A stretch of DNA of 64,000 nucleotides from Henricia sp. BOLD:AAB3569 (Eukaryota > Echinodermata > Asteroidea > Spinulosida > Echinasteridae): the NCBI GenBank assembly GCA_037783545.1, contig JBBELK010000636.1, positions 372,001-436,000 on the forward strand, written 5' to 3'. The notes beneath the pieces were generated by a model that was not told the DNA's origin, made no database searches, and was given only the letters and a program-made list of their open reading frames with translations. Shown here one piece after another: positions 31,301 to 45,559 of the stretch (its first letter is position 1; the number at the start of each line of letters is the position of its first letter). The translations under genes were made by a program, and so were the position numbers.

Positions 31301-34250
31301 TCCTAAATGAAAATTTAGCATATCCACAACTCATTTTGGCAGATTTCAGGACTTTCTTTTTTTGCAGGACCGGGGTCATCGGCGCCGACAGGTCTGGTCC
31401 TTACAAAATTTACAAAAAATCGACTCTTCCGAAAATGTCTCAAAAATGATCCTAAATGAAAATTTAGCATATCCCCAACTCATTTTGGCAGATTTCAGGA
31501 CTTTCTTTTTTTGTAGGACCGGGGTCATCGGCGCCGACAGGTCCGGTCCTTACAAAATTTACAAAAAATTGACTTTTCCGAAAATGTCTCAAAAATAATC
31601 CTAAATGAAAATTTAGCATATCCCCAACTCATTTTGGCAGATTTCAGGACTTTCTTTTTTTCCAGGACCGGGGTCATCGGCGCCGACAGGTACGGTCCTT
31701 ACAAAATTTACAAAAAATTTACTCTTCCGAAAATGCCTTAGAAATAATCCTAAATGAAAATTTAGCATATCCCCAACTCATTTTGGCAGATTTCAGGACT
31801 TTCTTTTTTTGTAGGACCGGGGTCATCGGCGCCGACAGGTCCGGTCCTTAAAAAATTTACAAAAAATTGACTCTTCCGAAAATGTCTCAAAAATAATCCT
31901 AAATGAAAATTTAGCATATCCCCAACTCATTTTGGCAGATTTCAGGACTTTCTTTTTTTGCAGGACCGGGGTCATCGGCGCCGACAGGTACGGTCCTTAC
32001 AAAATTTCCAAAAAATTGACCTTTCCGAAAATGTCTCAAAAATAATCCTAAATGAAAATTTAGCATATCCCCAACTCATTTTGGCAGATTTCAGGACTTT
32101 CTTTTCTTGCAGGACCGGGGTCATCGGCGCCGACAGGTACGGTCCTTACAAAATTTTAAAAAAATCGACTCTTCCGAAAATGCCTTAGAAATAATCCTAA
32201 ATGAAAATTTAGCATATATCCACAACTCATTTTGGCAGATTTCAGGACTTTCTTTTTTTGTAGGACCGGGGTCATCGGCGCCGACAGGTCCGGTCCTTAA
32301 AAAATTTACAAAAAATTGACTCTTCCGAAAATGTCTCAAAAATAATCCTAAATGAAAATTTAGCATATCCCCAACTCATTTTGGCAGATTTCAGGACTTT
32401 CTTTTTTTGCAGGACCGGGGTCATCGGCGCCGACAGGTACGGTCCTTACAAAATTTCCAAAAAATTGACCTTTCCGAAAATGTCTCAAAAATAATCCTAA
32501 ATGAAAATTTAGCATATCCCCAACTCATTTTGGCAGATTTCAGGACTTTCTTTTCTTGCAGGACCGGGGTCATCGGCGCCGACAGGTACGGTCCTTACAA
32601 AATTTACAAAAAATTGACTCTTCCGAAAATGCCTTAGAAATAATCCTAAATGAAAATTTAGCATATCCACAACTCATTTTGGCAGATTTCAGGACTTTCT
32701 TTTTTTCCAGGACCGGGGTCATTGGCGCCGACAGGTCCGGTCCTTACAAAATTTACAAAAAATCGACTCTTCCGAAAATGCCTTAGAAATAATCCTAAAT
32801 GAAAAGTTAGCATATCCCCACCTCATTTTGGCAGATTTCAGGACTTTCTTTTTTTGCAGGACCGGGGTCATCGGCGCCGACAGGTACGGTCCTTACAAAA
32901 TTTACAAAAAATTGACTCTTCCGAAAATGCCTTAGAAATAATCCTAAATGAAAATTTAGCATATCCACAACTCATTTTGGCAGATTTCACGACTTTCTTT
33001 TTTTGCAGGACCGGGGTCATCGGCGCCGACAGGTCTGGTCCTTACAAAATTTACAAAAAATCGACTCTTCCGAAAATGTCTCAAAAATGATCCTAAATGA
33101 AAATTTAGCATATCCCCAACTCATTTTGGCAGATTTCAGGACTTTCTTTTTTTGTAGGACCGGGGTCATCGGCGCCGACAGGTCCGGTCCTTAAAAAATT
33201 TACAAAAAATCGACTCTTCCGAAAATGTCTCAAAAATAATCCTAAATGAAAATTTAGCATATCCACAACTCATTTTGGCAGATTTCAGGACTTTCTTTTT
33301 TTCCAGGACCGGGATCATCGGCGCCGACAGGTACGGTCCTTACAAAATTTCCAAAAAATTGACTTTTCCGAAAATGTCTCAAAAATAATCCTAAATGAAA
33401 ATTTAGCATATCCCCAACTCATTTTGGCAGATTTCAGGACTTTCTTTTCTTGCAGGACCGGGGTCATCGGCGCCGACAGGTACGGTCCTTACAAAATTAA
33501 AAAAAAATTGACTCTTCCGAAAATGCCTTAGAAATAATCCTAAATGAAAATTTAGCATATATCCACAACTCATTTTGGCAGATTTCAGGACTTTCTTTTT
33601 TTGTAGGACCGGGGTCATCGGCGCCGACAGGTCCGGTCCTTACAAAATTTACAAAAAATTGACTCTTCCGAAAATGTCTCAAAAATGATCCTAAATGAAA
33701 ATTTAGCATATCCCCAACTCATTTTGGCAGATTTCAGGACTTTCTTTTTTTGTAGGACCGGGGTCATCGGCGCCGACAGGTCCGGTCCTTACAAAATTTA
33801 CAAAAAATCGACTCTTCCGAAAATGCCTTAGAAATAATCCTAAATGAAAAGTTAGCATATCCCCACCTCATTTTGGCAGATTTCAGGACTTTCTTTTTTT
33901 CCAGGACCAGGGTCATTGGCGCCGACAGGTACGGTCCTTACAAAATTTAAAAAAAATCGACTCTTCCGAAAATGCCTTAGAAATAATCCTAAATGAAAAT
34001 TTAGCATATATCCACAACTCATTTTGGCAGATTTCAGGACTTTCTTTTTTTGTAGGACCGGGGTCATCGGCGCCGACAGGTCCGGTCCTTACAAAATTTA
34101 CAAAAAATCGACTCTTCCGAAAATGTCTCAAAAATGATCCTAAATGAAAATTTAGCATATCCCCAACTCATTTTGGCAGATTTCAGGACTTTCTTTTTTT
34201 GTAGGACCGGGGTCATCGGCGCCGACAGGTACGGTCCTTACAAAATTTAC
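25394..34250 (+). repeat. segmental duplication inside the array, 5,670-bp offset
   Basis: Marker variants at 25.39-28.0 kb recur 5,670 bp later: GGCACCGAC at about 25.41 and 31.08 kb, AATTTACTCTTCC at 26.05 and 31.72 kb, TTGACCTTTCC at 26.35 and 32.02 kb. Markers at 28.8-29.6 kb recur 4,625 bp later (ACCAGGGTCATTGG at 29.28 and 33.91 kb). The difference, 1,045 bp, is exactly the tandem duplication present in the left copy only. Confidence 0.85.
26345..28430 (+). repeat. tandem 7-mer higher-order repeat, period 1,045 bp
   Basis: Variant monomers at 26288, 26437, 26737, 26886 and 27184 reappear at +1,045 bp (27333, 27482, 27782, 27931, 28229). The period is seven units plus two bases because one unit carries the longer CATATATCC. 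The outermost units are hybrids, as expected at unequal-exchange joints. Confidence 0.85.
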
Positions 34251-34930
34251 AAAAAATTGACTCTTCCGAAAATGCCTTAGAAATAATCCTAAATGAAAAT
34301 TTAGCATATCCACAACTCATTTTGGCAGATTTCAGGACTTTCTTTTTTTCCAGGACCGGGGTCATTGGCGCCGACAGGTCCGGTCCTTACAAAATTTACA
34401 AAAAATCGACTCTTCCGAAAATGCCTTAGAAATAATCCTAAATGAAAAGTTAGCATATCCCCACCTCATTTTGGCAGATTTCAGGACTTTCTTTTTTTGC
34501 AGGACCGGGGTCATCGGCGCCGACAGGTACGGTCCTTACAAAATTTACAAAAAATTGACTCTTCCGAAAATGCCTTAGAAATAATCCTAAATGAAAATTT
34601 AGCATATCCACAACTCATTTTGGCAGATTTCACGACTTTCTTTTTTTGCAGGACCGGGGTCATCGGCGCCGACAGGTCTGGTCCTTACAAAATTTACAAA
34701 AAATCGACTCTTCCGAAAATGTCTCAAAAATGATCCTAAATGAAAATTTAGCATATCCCCAACTCATTTTGGCAGATTTCAGGACTTTCTTTTTTTGTAG
34801 GACCGGGGTCATCGGCGCCGACAGGTCCGGTCCTTAAAAAATTTACAAAAAATCGACTCTTCCGAAAATGTCTCAAAAATAATCCTAAATGAAAATTTAG
34901 CATATCCACAACTCATTTTGGCAGATTTCA
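32700..34930 (+). repeat. 11-mer higher-order duplication, offset 1,643 bp
   Basis: The rare variant TTTCACGACTTTC (G to C in CAGG) occurs only near 32.99 and 34.63 kb, in matching monomer context (units at 32854 and 34497, 33003 and 34646). Confidence 0.75.
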
Positions 34931-36275
34931 GGACTTTCTTTTTTTGCAGGACCGGGGTCATCGGCGCCGACAGGTACGGTCCTTACAAAATTTACAAAAA
35001 ATTGACTTTTCCGAAAATGTCTCAAAAATAATCCTAAATGAAAATTTAGCATATCCCCAACTCATTTTGACAGATTTCAGGACTTTCTTTTTTTGCAGGA
35101 CCGGGGTCATCGGCGCCGACAGGTCCGGTCCTTACAAAATTTACAAAAAATTGACTCTTCCGAAAATGCCTTAGAAATAATCCTAAATGAAAATTTAGCA
35201 TATCCACAACTCATTTTGGCAGATTTCAGGACTTTCTTTTTTTGTAGGACCGGCGTCATCGGCGCCGACAGGTCAGGTCCTTACAAAATTTACAAAAAAT
35301 CGACTCTTCGGAAAATGTCTTAGAAATAATCCTAAATGAAAATTTAGCATATCCACAACTAATTTTGGCAGATTTCAGGACTTTCTTTTTTTGTAGGATC
35401 GGCGCCGACAGGTCAGGTCCTTACAAAATTTACAAAAAATCGACTCTTCGGAAAATGTCTTAGAAATAATCCTAAATGAAAATTTAGCATATCCACAACT
35501 AATTTTGGCAGATTTCAGGACTTTCTTTTTTTCCAGGACCGGGGTCATCAGCGCCGACAGGTACGGTCCTTACAAAATTTACAAAAAATCGACTCTTCCG
35601 AAAATGCCTTAGAAATAATCCTAAATGAAAACTTAGCATATCCACAACTCATTTTGACAGATTTCAGGACTTTCTTTTTTTGCAGGACCGGGGTCATCGG
35701 CGCCGACAGGTCCGGTCCTTACAAAATTTACAAAAAATCGACTCTTCCGAAAATGCCTTAGAAATAATCCTAAATGAAAATTTAGCATATCCACAACTCA
35801 TTTTGGCAGATTTCAGGACTTTCTTTTTTTGTAGGACCGGGGTCATCGGCTCCGACAGGTCCGGTCCTTACAAAATGTTAAAAAAATCGACTCTTCCGAA
35901 AATGCCTTAGAAATAATCCTAAATGAAAATTTAGCATATCCACAACTCATTTTGGCAGATTTCAGGACTTTCTTTTTTTCCAGGACCAGGGTCATCGGCG
36001 CCGACAGGTACGGTCCTTACAAAATTTACAAAAAATTGACTCTTCCGAAAATGCCTTAGAAATAATCCTAAATGAAAATTTAGCATATCCACAACTCATT
36101 TTGGCAGATTTCAGGACTTTCTTTTTTTGCAGGACCGGGGTCATCGGCGCCGACAGGTCCGGTCCTTACAAAATTGACAAAAAATCGACTCTTCTGAAAA
36201 TGTCTCAAAAATGATCCTAAATGAAAATTTAGCATATCCCCAATTCATTTTGGCAGATTTCAGGACTTTCTTTTT

Positions 36276-36870
36276 TTGCAGGACCGGGGTCATCGGCGCC
36301 GACAGGTACGGTCCTTACAAAATTTACAACAAATTGACTCTTCCGAAAATGCCTTAGAAATAATCCTAAATGAAAATTTAGCATATCCACAACTCATTTT
36401 GGCCGATTTCAGGACTTTCTTTTTTTGCAGGACCGGGGTCATCGGCGCCGACAGGTACGGTCCTTACAAAATTTAAAAAAAATCGACTCTTCCGAAAATG
36501 CCTTAGAAATAATCCTAAATGAAAATTTAGCATATCCACAACTCATTTTGGCAGATTTCAGGACTTTCTTTTTTTGCAGGACCGGGGTCATCGGCGCCGA
36601 CAGGTACGGTCCTTACAAAATTTACAACAAATTGACTCTTCCGAAAATGCCTTAGAAATAATCCTAAATGAAAATTTAGCATATCCACAACTCATTTTGG
36701 CCGATTTCAGGACTTTCTTTTTTTGCAGGACCGGGGTCATCGGCGCCGACAGGTACGGTCCTTACAAAATTTAAAAAAAATTGACTCTTCCGAAAATGCC
36801 TTAGAAATAATCCTAAATGAAAATTTAGCATATCCACAACTCATTTTGGCAGATTTCAGGACTTTCTTTT
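36276..36870 (+). repeat. dimer higher-order repeat, period 298 bp
   Basis: Two-monomer block (one unit with TTTACAACAAATTG, the next with TTTAAAAAAAAT) repeated twice, at 36276/36425 and 36574/36723. Confidence 0.85.
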
Positions 36871-36989
36871 TTTGCAGGACCGGGGTCATCGGCGCCGACA
36901 GGTCCGGTCTTTACAAAATTGACAAAAAATCGACTCTTCCGAAAATGTCTCAAAAATGATCCTAAATGAAAATTTAGCATATCCCCAAC

Positions 36990-38860
36990 TCATTTTGGCA
37001 GATTTCAGGACTTTCTTTTTTTGTAGGACCGGGGTCATCGGCGCCGACAGGTCCGGTCCTTACAAAATTTACAAAAAATCGACTCTTCTGAAAATGCCTT
37101 AGAAATAATCCTAAATGAAAATTTAGCATATCCACAACTCATTTTGACAGATTTCAGGACTTTCTTTTTTTGCAGGACCGGGGTCATCGGCGCCGACAGG
37201 TCCGGTCCTTACAAAATTTACAAAAAATTGACTCTTCTGAAAATGCCTTAGAAATAATCCTAAATGAAAATTTAGCATATCCACAACTCATTTTGACAGA
37301 TTTCAGGACTTTCTTTTTTTGCAGGACCGGGGTCATCGGCGCCGACAGGTCCGGTCCTTACAAAATTTACAAAAAATTGACTCTTCCGAAAATGCCTTAG
37401 AAATAATCCTAAATGAAAATTTAGCGTATCCACAACTCATTTTGGCAGATTTCAGGACTTTCTTTTTTTGCAGGACCGGGGTCATCGGCGCCGACAGGTA
37501 CGGTCCTTACAAAATTTACAAAAAATTGACTCTTCCGAAAATGCCTTAGAAATAATCCTAAATGAAAATTTAGCATATCCACAACTCATTTTGGCAAATT
37601 TAAGGACTTTCTTTTTTTCCAGGACCGGGGTCATCGGCGCCGACAGGTACGGTCCTTACAAAATTTACAAAAAATTGACTCTTCCGAAAATGCCTTAGAA
37701 ATAATCCTAAATGAAAATTTAGCATATCCACAACTCATTTTGGCAGATTTCAGGACTTTCTTTTTTTGCAGGACCGGGGTCATCGGCGCCGACAGGTCCG
37801 GTCCTTACAAAATTTACAAAAAATCGACTCTTCCGAAAATGTCTCAAAAATGATCCTAAATGAAAATTTAGCATATCCCCAACTCATTTTGGCAGATTTC
37901 AGGACTTTCTTTTTTTGTAGGACCGGGGTCATCGGCGCCGACAGGTCCGGTCCTTACAAAATTTACAAAAAATCGACTCTTCTGAAAATGCCTTAGAAAT
38001 AATCCTAAATGAAAATTTAGCATATCCACAACTCATTTTGACAGATTTCAGGACTTTCTTTTTTTGCAGGACCGGGGTCATCGGCGCCGACAGGTCCGGT
38101 CCTTACAAAATTTACAAAAAATTGACTCTTCTGAAAATGCCTTAGAAATAATCCTAAATGAAAATTTAGCATATCCACAACTCATTTTGACAGATTTCAG
38201 GACTTTCTTTTTTTGCAGGACCGGGGTCATCGGCGCCGACAGGTCCGGTCCTTACAAAATTTACAAAAAATTGACTCTTCCGAAAATGCCTTAGAAATAA
38301 TCCTAAATGAAAATTTAGCGTATCCTCAACTCATTTTGGCAGATTTCAGGACTTTCTTTTTTTGCAGGACCGGGGTCATCGGCGCCGACAGGTACGGTCC
38401 TTACAAAATTTACAAAAAATTGACTCTTCCGAAAATGCCTTAGAAATAATCCTAAATGAAAATTTAGCATATCCACAACTCATTTTGGCAAATTTAAGGA
38501 CTTTCTTTTTTTCCAGGACCGGGGTCATCGGCGCCGACAGGTACGGTCCTTACAAAATTTACAAAAAATTGACTCTTCCGAAAATGCCTTAGAAATAATC
38601 CTAAATGAAAATTTAGCATATCCACAACTCATTTTGGCAGATTTCAGGACTTTCTTTTTTTGCAGGACCGGGGTCATCGGCGCCGACAGGTCCGGTCCTT
38701 ACAAAATTTACAAAAAATCGACTCTTCCGAAAATGTCTCAAAAATGATCCTAAATGAAAATTTAGCATATCCCCAACTCATTTTGGCAGATTTCAGGACT
38801 TTCTTTTTTTGTAGGACCGGGGTCATCGGCGCCGACAGGTCCGGTCCTTACAAAATTTAC
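36990..38860 (+). repeat. tandem 6-mer higher-order repeat, period 894 bp
   Basis: Units at 37170, 37319, 37468 and 37766 recur at 38064, 38213, 38362 and 38660. A distinctive GGCAAATTTAAGGAC marks the fourth unit in each copy (37.59 and 38.49 kb) and appears again in a third, distant copy near 48.17 kb. Confidence 0.85.
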
Positions 38861-39399
38861 AAAAAATCCACTCTTCCGAAAATGTCTCAAAAATGATCCT
38901 AAATGAAAATTTAGCATATCCCCAACTCATTTTGGCAGATTTCAGGACTTTCTTTTTTTGCAGGACCGGGGTCATCGGCGCCGACAGGTCCGGTCCTTAC
39001 AAAATTTACAAAAAATTGACTCTTCCGAAAATGCCTTAGAAATAATCCTAAATGAAAATTTAGCGTATCCTCAACTCATTTTGGCAGATTTCAGGACTTT
39101 CTTTTTTTGCAGGACCGGGGTCATCGGCGCCGACAGGTCCGGTCCTTACAAAATTTACAAAAAATTGACTCTTCCGAAAATGCCTTAGAAATAATCCTAA
39201 ATGAAAATTTAGCATATCCCCAACTCATTTTGGCAGATTTCAGGACTTTCTTTTTTTGTAGGACCGGGGTCATCGGCGCCGACAGGTCCGGTCCTTAAAA
39301 AATTTACAAAAAATCGACTCTTCCGAAAATGTCTCAAAAATAATCCTAAATGAAAATTTAGCATATCCCCAACTCATTTTGGAAGATTTCAGGACTTTC

Positions 39400-42130
39400 T
39401 TTTTTTGCAGGACCGGGGTCATCGGCGCCGACAGGTACGGTCCTTACAAAATTTACAAAGAATCAACTCTTCCGAAAATGCCTTAGAAATAATCCTAAAT
39501 GAAAATTTAGCATATCCACAACTCATTTTGGCAGATTTCAGGACTTTCTTTTTTTCCAGGACCGGGATCATCGGCGCCGACAGGTCCGGTCCTTACAAAA
39601 TTTCCAAAAAATGGACTCTTCCGAAAATGCCTTAGAAATAATCCTAAATGAAAATTTAGCATATCCACAACTCATTTTGGCAGATTTCAGGACTTTCTTT
39701 TTTTGCAGGACCGGGGTCATCGGCACCGACAGGTCCGGTCCTTACAAAATTTACAAAAAATTGACTTTTCCGAAAATGTCTCAAAAATAATCCTAAATGA
39801 AAATTTAGCGTATCCTCAACTCATTTTGGCAGATTTCAGGACTTTCTTTTTTTGCAGGACCGGGGTCATCGGCGCCGACAGGTCCGGTCCTTACAAAATT
39901 TACAAAAAATCAACTCTTCCGAAAATGTCTCAAAAATAATCCTAAATGAAAATTTAGCATATCCCCAACTCATTTTGTCAGATTTCAGGACTTTCTTTTT
40001 TTGCAGGACCGGGGTCATCGGCGCCGACAGGTACGGTCCTTACAAAATTTTAAAAAAATCGACTCTTCCGAAAATGCCTTAGAAATAATCCTAAATGAAA
40101 ATTTAGCATATCCCCAACTCATTTTGTCAGATTTCAGGACTTTCTTTTTTTGCAGGACCGGGGTCATCGGCGCCGACAGGTCCGGTCCTTACAAAATTTA
40201 CAAAAAATTGACTTTTCCGAAAATGTCTCAGAAATAATCCTAAATGAAAATTTAGCATATCCACAACTCATTTTGGCAAATTTTAGGACTTTCTTTTTTT
40301 CCAGGACCGGGGTCATCGGCGCCGACAGGTACGGTCCTTACAAAATTTACAAAAAATTGACTCTTCCGAAAATGCCTTAGAAATAATCCTAAATGAAAAT
40401 TTAGCATATCCACAACTCATTTTGGCAGATTTCAGGACTTTCTTTTTTTGCAGGACCGGGGTCATCGGCGCCGACAGGTCCGGTCCTTACAAAATTTACA
40501 AAAAATCGACTCTTCCGAAAATGTCTCAAAAATGATCCTAAATGAAAATTTAGCATATCCCCAACTCATTTTGGCAGATTTCAGGACTTTCTTTTTTTGT
40601 AGGACCGGGGTCATCGGCGCCGACAGGTCCGGTCCTTACAAAATTTACAAAAAATCGACTCTTCCAAAAATGCCTTAGAAATAATCCTAAATGAAAACTT
40701 AGCATATCCACAACTCATTTTGACAGATTTCAGGACTTTCTTTTTTTGCAGGACCGGGGTCATCGGCGCCGACAGGTCCGGTCCTTAAAAAATTTACAAA
40801 AAATCGACTCTTCCGAAAATGTCTCAAAAATAATCCTAAATGAAAATTTAGCATATCCCCAACTCATTTTGGAAGATTTCAGGACTTTCTTTTTTTGCAG
40901 GACCGGGGTCATCGGCGCCGACAGGTACGGTCCTTACAAAATTTACAAAGAATCAACTCTTCCGAAAATGCCTTAGAAATAATCCTAAATGAAAATTTAG
41001 CATATCCACAACTCATTTTGGCAGATTTCAGGACTTTCTTTTTTTCCAGGACCGGGATCATCGGCGCCGACAGGTCCGGTCCTTACAAAATTTCCAAAAA
41101 ATGGACTCTTCCGAAAATGCCTTAGAAATAATCCTAAATGAAAATTTAGCATATCCACAACTCATTTTGGCAGATTTCAGGACTTTCTTTTTTTGCAGGA
41201 CCGGGGTCATCGGCACCGACAGGTCCAGTCCTTACAAAATTTACAAAAAATTGACTTTTCCGAAAATGTCTCAAAAATAATCCTAAATGAAAATTTAGCG
41301 TATCCTCAACTCATTTTGGCAGATTTCAGGACTTTCTTTTTTTGCAGGACCGGGGTCATCGGCGCCGACAGGTCCGGTCCTTACAAAATTTACAAAAAAT
41401 CAACTCTTCCGAAAATGTCTCAAAAATAATCCTAAATGAAAATTTAGCATATCCCCAACTCATTTTGTCAGATTTCAGGACTTTCTTTTTTTGCAGGACC
41501 GGGGTCATCGGCGCCGACAGGTACGGTCCTTACAAAATTTTAAAAAAATTGAGTCTTCCGAAAATGCCTTAGAAATAATCCTAAATGAAAATTTAGCATA
41601 TCCACAACTCATTTTGGCAGATTTCAGGACTTTCTTTTTTTGCAGGACCGGGGTCATCGGCACCGACAGGTCCGGTCCTTACAAAATTTACAAAAAATTG
41701 ACTTTTCCGAAAATGTCTCAGAAATAATCCTAAATGAAAATTTAGCATATCCACAACTCATTTTGGCAAATTTTAGGACTTTCTTTTTTTCCAGGACCGG
41801 GGTCATCGGCGCCGACAGGTACGGTCCTTACAAAATTTACAAAAAATTGACTCTTCCGAAAATGCCTTAGAAATAATCCTAAATGAAAATTTAGCATATC
41901 CACAACTCATTTTGGCAGATTTCAGGACTTTCTTTTTTTGCAGGACCGGGGTCATCGGCGCCGACAGGTCCGGTCCTTACAAAATTTACAAAAAATCGAC
42001 TCTTCCGAAAATGTCTCAAAAATGATCCTAAATGAAAATTTAGCATATCCCCAACTCATTTTGTCAGATTTCAGGACTTTCTTTTTTTGCAGGACCGGGG
42101 TCATCGGCGCCGACAGGTACGGTCCTTACA
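39400..42130 (+). repeat. tandem 10-mer higher-order repeat, period 1,490 bp
   Basis: The rare TTTACAAAGAATCAACTC occurs at about 39.45 and 40.94 kb (and once more near 48.84 kb). Units at 39703, 39852, 40001, 40150 and 40448 recur at +1,490 bp with the same variant strings, apart from a replaced unit near 40.0/41.6 kb. Confidence 0.85.
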
Positions 42131-42359
42131 AAATTTAAAAAAAATTGACTCTTCCGAAAATGCCTTAGAAATAATCCTAAATGAAAATTTAGCATATCCA
42201 CAACTCATTTTGGCAGATTTCAGGACTTTCTTTTTTTACAGGACCAGGGTCATCGGCGCCGACAGGTACGGTCCTTACAAAATTTACAAAAAATTGACTC
42301 TTCCGAAAATGCCTTAGAAATAATCCTAAATGAAAATTTAGCATATCCACAACTCATTT

Positions 42360-45300
42360 TGGCAGATTTCAGGACTTTCTTTTTTTGTAGGACCGGGGTC
42401 ATCGGCGCCGACAGGTCCGGTCCTTACAAAATTTACAAAAAATCGACTCTTCTGAAAATGCCTTAGAAATAATCCTAAATGAAAATTTAGCATATCCACA
42501 ACTAATTTTGGCAGATTTCAGGACTTTCTTTTTTTCCTGGACCGCGGTCATCGGCGCCGACAGGTATGGTCCTTACAAAATTTACAAAAAATTGACTCTT
42601 CCGAAAATGCCTTAGAAATAATCCTAAATGAAAATTTAGCATATCCACAACTCATTTTGGCAGATTTCAGGACTTTCTTTTTTTGCAGGACCGGGGTCAT
42701 CGGCGCCGACAGGTACGGTCCTTACAAAATTTACAAAAAATCGACTCTTCCGAAAATGCCTTAGAAATAATCCTAAATGAAAATTTAGCATATCCACAAC
42801 TCATTTTGGCAGATTTCAGGACTTTCTTTTTTTCTAGGACCGGGGTCATCGGCGCCGACAGGTACGGTCCTTACAAAATTTACAAAAAATTGACTCTTCC
42901 GAAAATGCCTTAGAAATAATCCTAAATGAAAATTTAGCATATCCACAACTCATTTTGGCAGATTTCAGGACTTTCTTTTTTTGCAGGACCGGGGTCATCG
43001 GCGCCGACAGGTCCGGTCCTTACAAAATTGACAAAAAATCGACTCTTCCGAAAATGTCTCAAAAATGATCCTAAATGAAAATTTAGCATATCCCCAACTC
43101 ATTTTGGCAGATTTCAGGACTTTCTTTTTTTGTAGGACCGGGGTCATCGGCGCCGACAGGTACGGTCCTTACAAAATAAAATAAAAATCGACTCTTCCGA
43201 AAATGCCTTAGAAATAATCCTAAATGAAAATTTAGCATATCCACAACTCATTTTGGCAGATTTCAGGACTTTCTTTTTTTCCAGGACCAGGGTCATCGGC
43301 GCCGACAGGTACGGTCCTTACAAAATTTACAAAAAATTGACTTTTCCGAAAATGTCTCAAAAATAATCCTAAATGAAAATTTAGCATATCCCCAACTCAT
43401 TTTGACAGATTTCAGGACTTTCTTTTTTTGCAGGACCGGGGTCATCGGCGCCGACAGGTACGGTCCTTACAAAATTTACAAAAAATCGACTCTTCCAAAA
43501 ATGCCTTAGAAATAATCCTAAATGAAAACTTAGCATATCCACAACTCATTTTGACAGATTTCAGGACTTTCTTTTTTTGCAGGACCGGGGTCATCGGCGC
43601 CGACAGGTCCGGTCCTTACAAAATTTACAAAAAATTGACTCTTCCGAAAATGCCTTAGAAATAATCCTAAATGAAAATTTAGCATATCCACAACTCATTT
43701 TGGCAGATTTCAGGACTTTCTTTTTTTGTAGGACCGGCGTCATCGGCGCCGACAGGTCAGGTCCTTACAAAATTTACAAAAAATCGACTCTTCGGAAAAT
43801 GTCTTAGAAATAATCCTAAATGAAAATTTAGCATATCCACAACTAATTTTGGCAGATTTCAGGACTTTCTTTTTTTCCAGGACCGGGGTCATCAGCGCCG
43901 ACAGGTACGGTCCTTACAAAATTTAAAAAAAATTGACTCTTCCGAAAATGCCTTAGAAATAATCCTAAATGAAAATTTAGCATATCCACAACTCATTTTG
44001 GCAGATTTCAGGACTTTCTTTTTTTCCAGGACCAGGGTCATCGGCGCCGACAGGTACGGTCCTTACAAAATTTACAAAAAATTGACTCTTCCGAAAATGC
44101 CTTAGAAATAATCCTAAATGAAAATTTAGCATATCCACAACTCATTTTGGCAGATTTCAGGACTTTCTTTTTTTGTAGGACCGGGGTCATCGGCGCCGAC
44201 AGGTCCGGTCCTTACAAAATTTACAAAAAATCGACTCTTCTGAAAATGCCTTAGAAATAATCCTAAATGAAAATTTAGCATATCCACAACTAATTTTGGC
44301 AGATTTCAGGACTTTCTTTTTTTCCTGGACCGCGGTCATCGGCGCCGACAGGTATGGTCCTTACAAAATTTACAAAAAATTGACTCTTCCGAAAATGCCT
44401 TAGAAATAATCCTAAATGAAAATTTAGCATATCCACAACTCATTTTGGCAGATTTCAGGACTTTCTTTTTTTGCAGGACCGGGGTCATCGGCGCCGACAG
44501 GTACGGTCCTTACAAAATTTACAAAAAATCGACTCTTCCGAAAATGCCTTAGAAATAATCCTAAATGAAAATTTAGCATATCCACAACTCATTTTGGCAG
44601 ATTTCAGGACTTTCTTTTTTTCTAGGACCGGGGTCATCGGCGCCGACAGGTACGGTCCTTACAAAATTTACAAAAAATTGACTCTTCCGAAAATGCCTTA
44701 GAAATAATCCTAAATGAAAATTTAGCATATCCACAACTCATTTTGGCAGATTTCAGGACTTTCTTTTTTTGCAGGACCGGGGTCATCGGCGCCGACAGGT
44801 CCGGTCCTTACAAAATTGACAAAAAATCGACTCTTCCGAAAATGTCTCAAAAATGATCCTAAATGAAAATTTAGCATATCCCCAACTCATTTTGGCAGAT
44901 TTCAGGACTTTCTTTTTTTGTAGGACCGGGGTCATCGGCGCCGACAGGTACGGTCCTTACAAAATAAAATAAAAATCGACTCTTCCGAAAATGCCTTAGA
45001 AATAATCCTAAATGAAAATTTAGCATATCCACAACTCATTTTGGCAGATTTCAGGACTTTCTTTTTTTCCAGGACCGGGGTCATCGGCGCCGACAGGTAC
45101 GGTCCTTACAAAATTTACAAAAAATCGACTCTTCCAAAAATGCCTTAGAAATAATCCTAAATGAAAACTTAGCATATCCACAACTCATTTTGACAGATTT
45201 CAGGACTTTCTTTTTTTGCAGGACCGGGGTCATCGGCGCCGACAGGTCCGGTCCTTACAAAATTTACAAAAAATTGACTCTTCCGAAAATGCCTTAGAAA

Positions 45301-45500
45301 TAATCCTAAATGAAAATTTAGCATATCCACAACTCATTTTGGCAGATTTCAGGACTTTCTTTTTTTGTAGGACCGGCGTCATCGGCGCCGACAGGTCAGG
45401 TCCTTACAAAATTTACAAAAAATCGACTCTTCGGAAAATGTCTTAGAAATAATCCTAAATGAAAATTTAGCATATCCACAACTAATTTTGGCAGATTTCA
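42360..45500 (+). repeat. 12-mer higher-order repeat, period 1,788 bp
   Basis: The linked rare variants TTTTTCCTGGACCGCGG and GGTATGGTCC at 42.53-42.57 kb recur at 44.32-44.36 kb, followed by the same order of units, including one with AAAATAAAATAAAAATCG (about 43.17 and 44.96 kb). Confidence 0.85.
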
Positions 45501-45559
45501 GGACTTTCTTTTTTTCCAGGACCGGGGTCATCAGCGCCGACAGGTACGGTCCTTACAAA

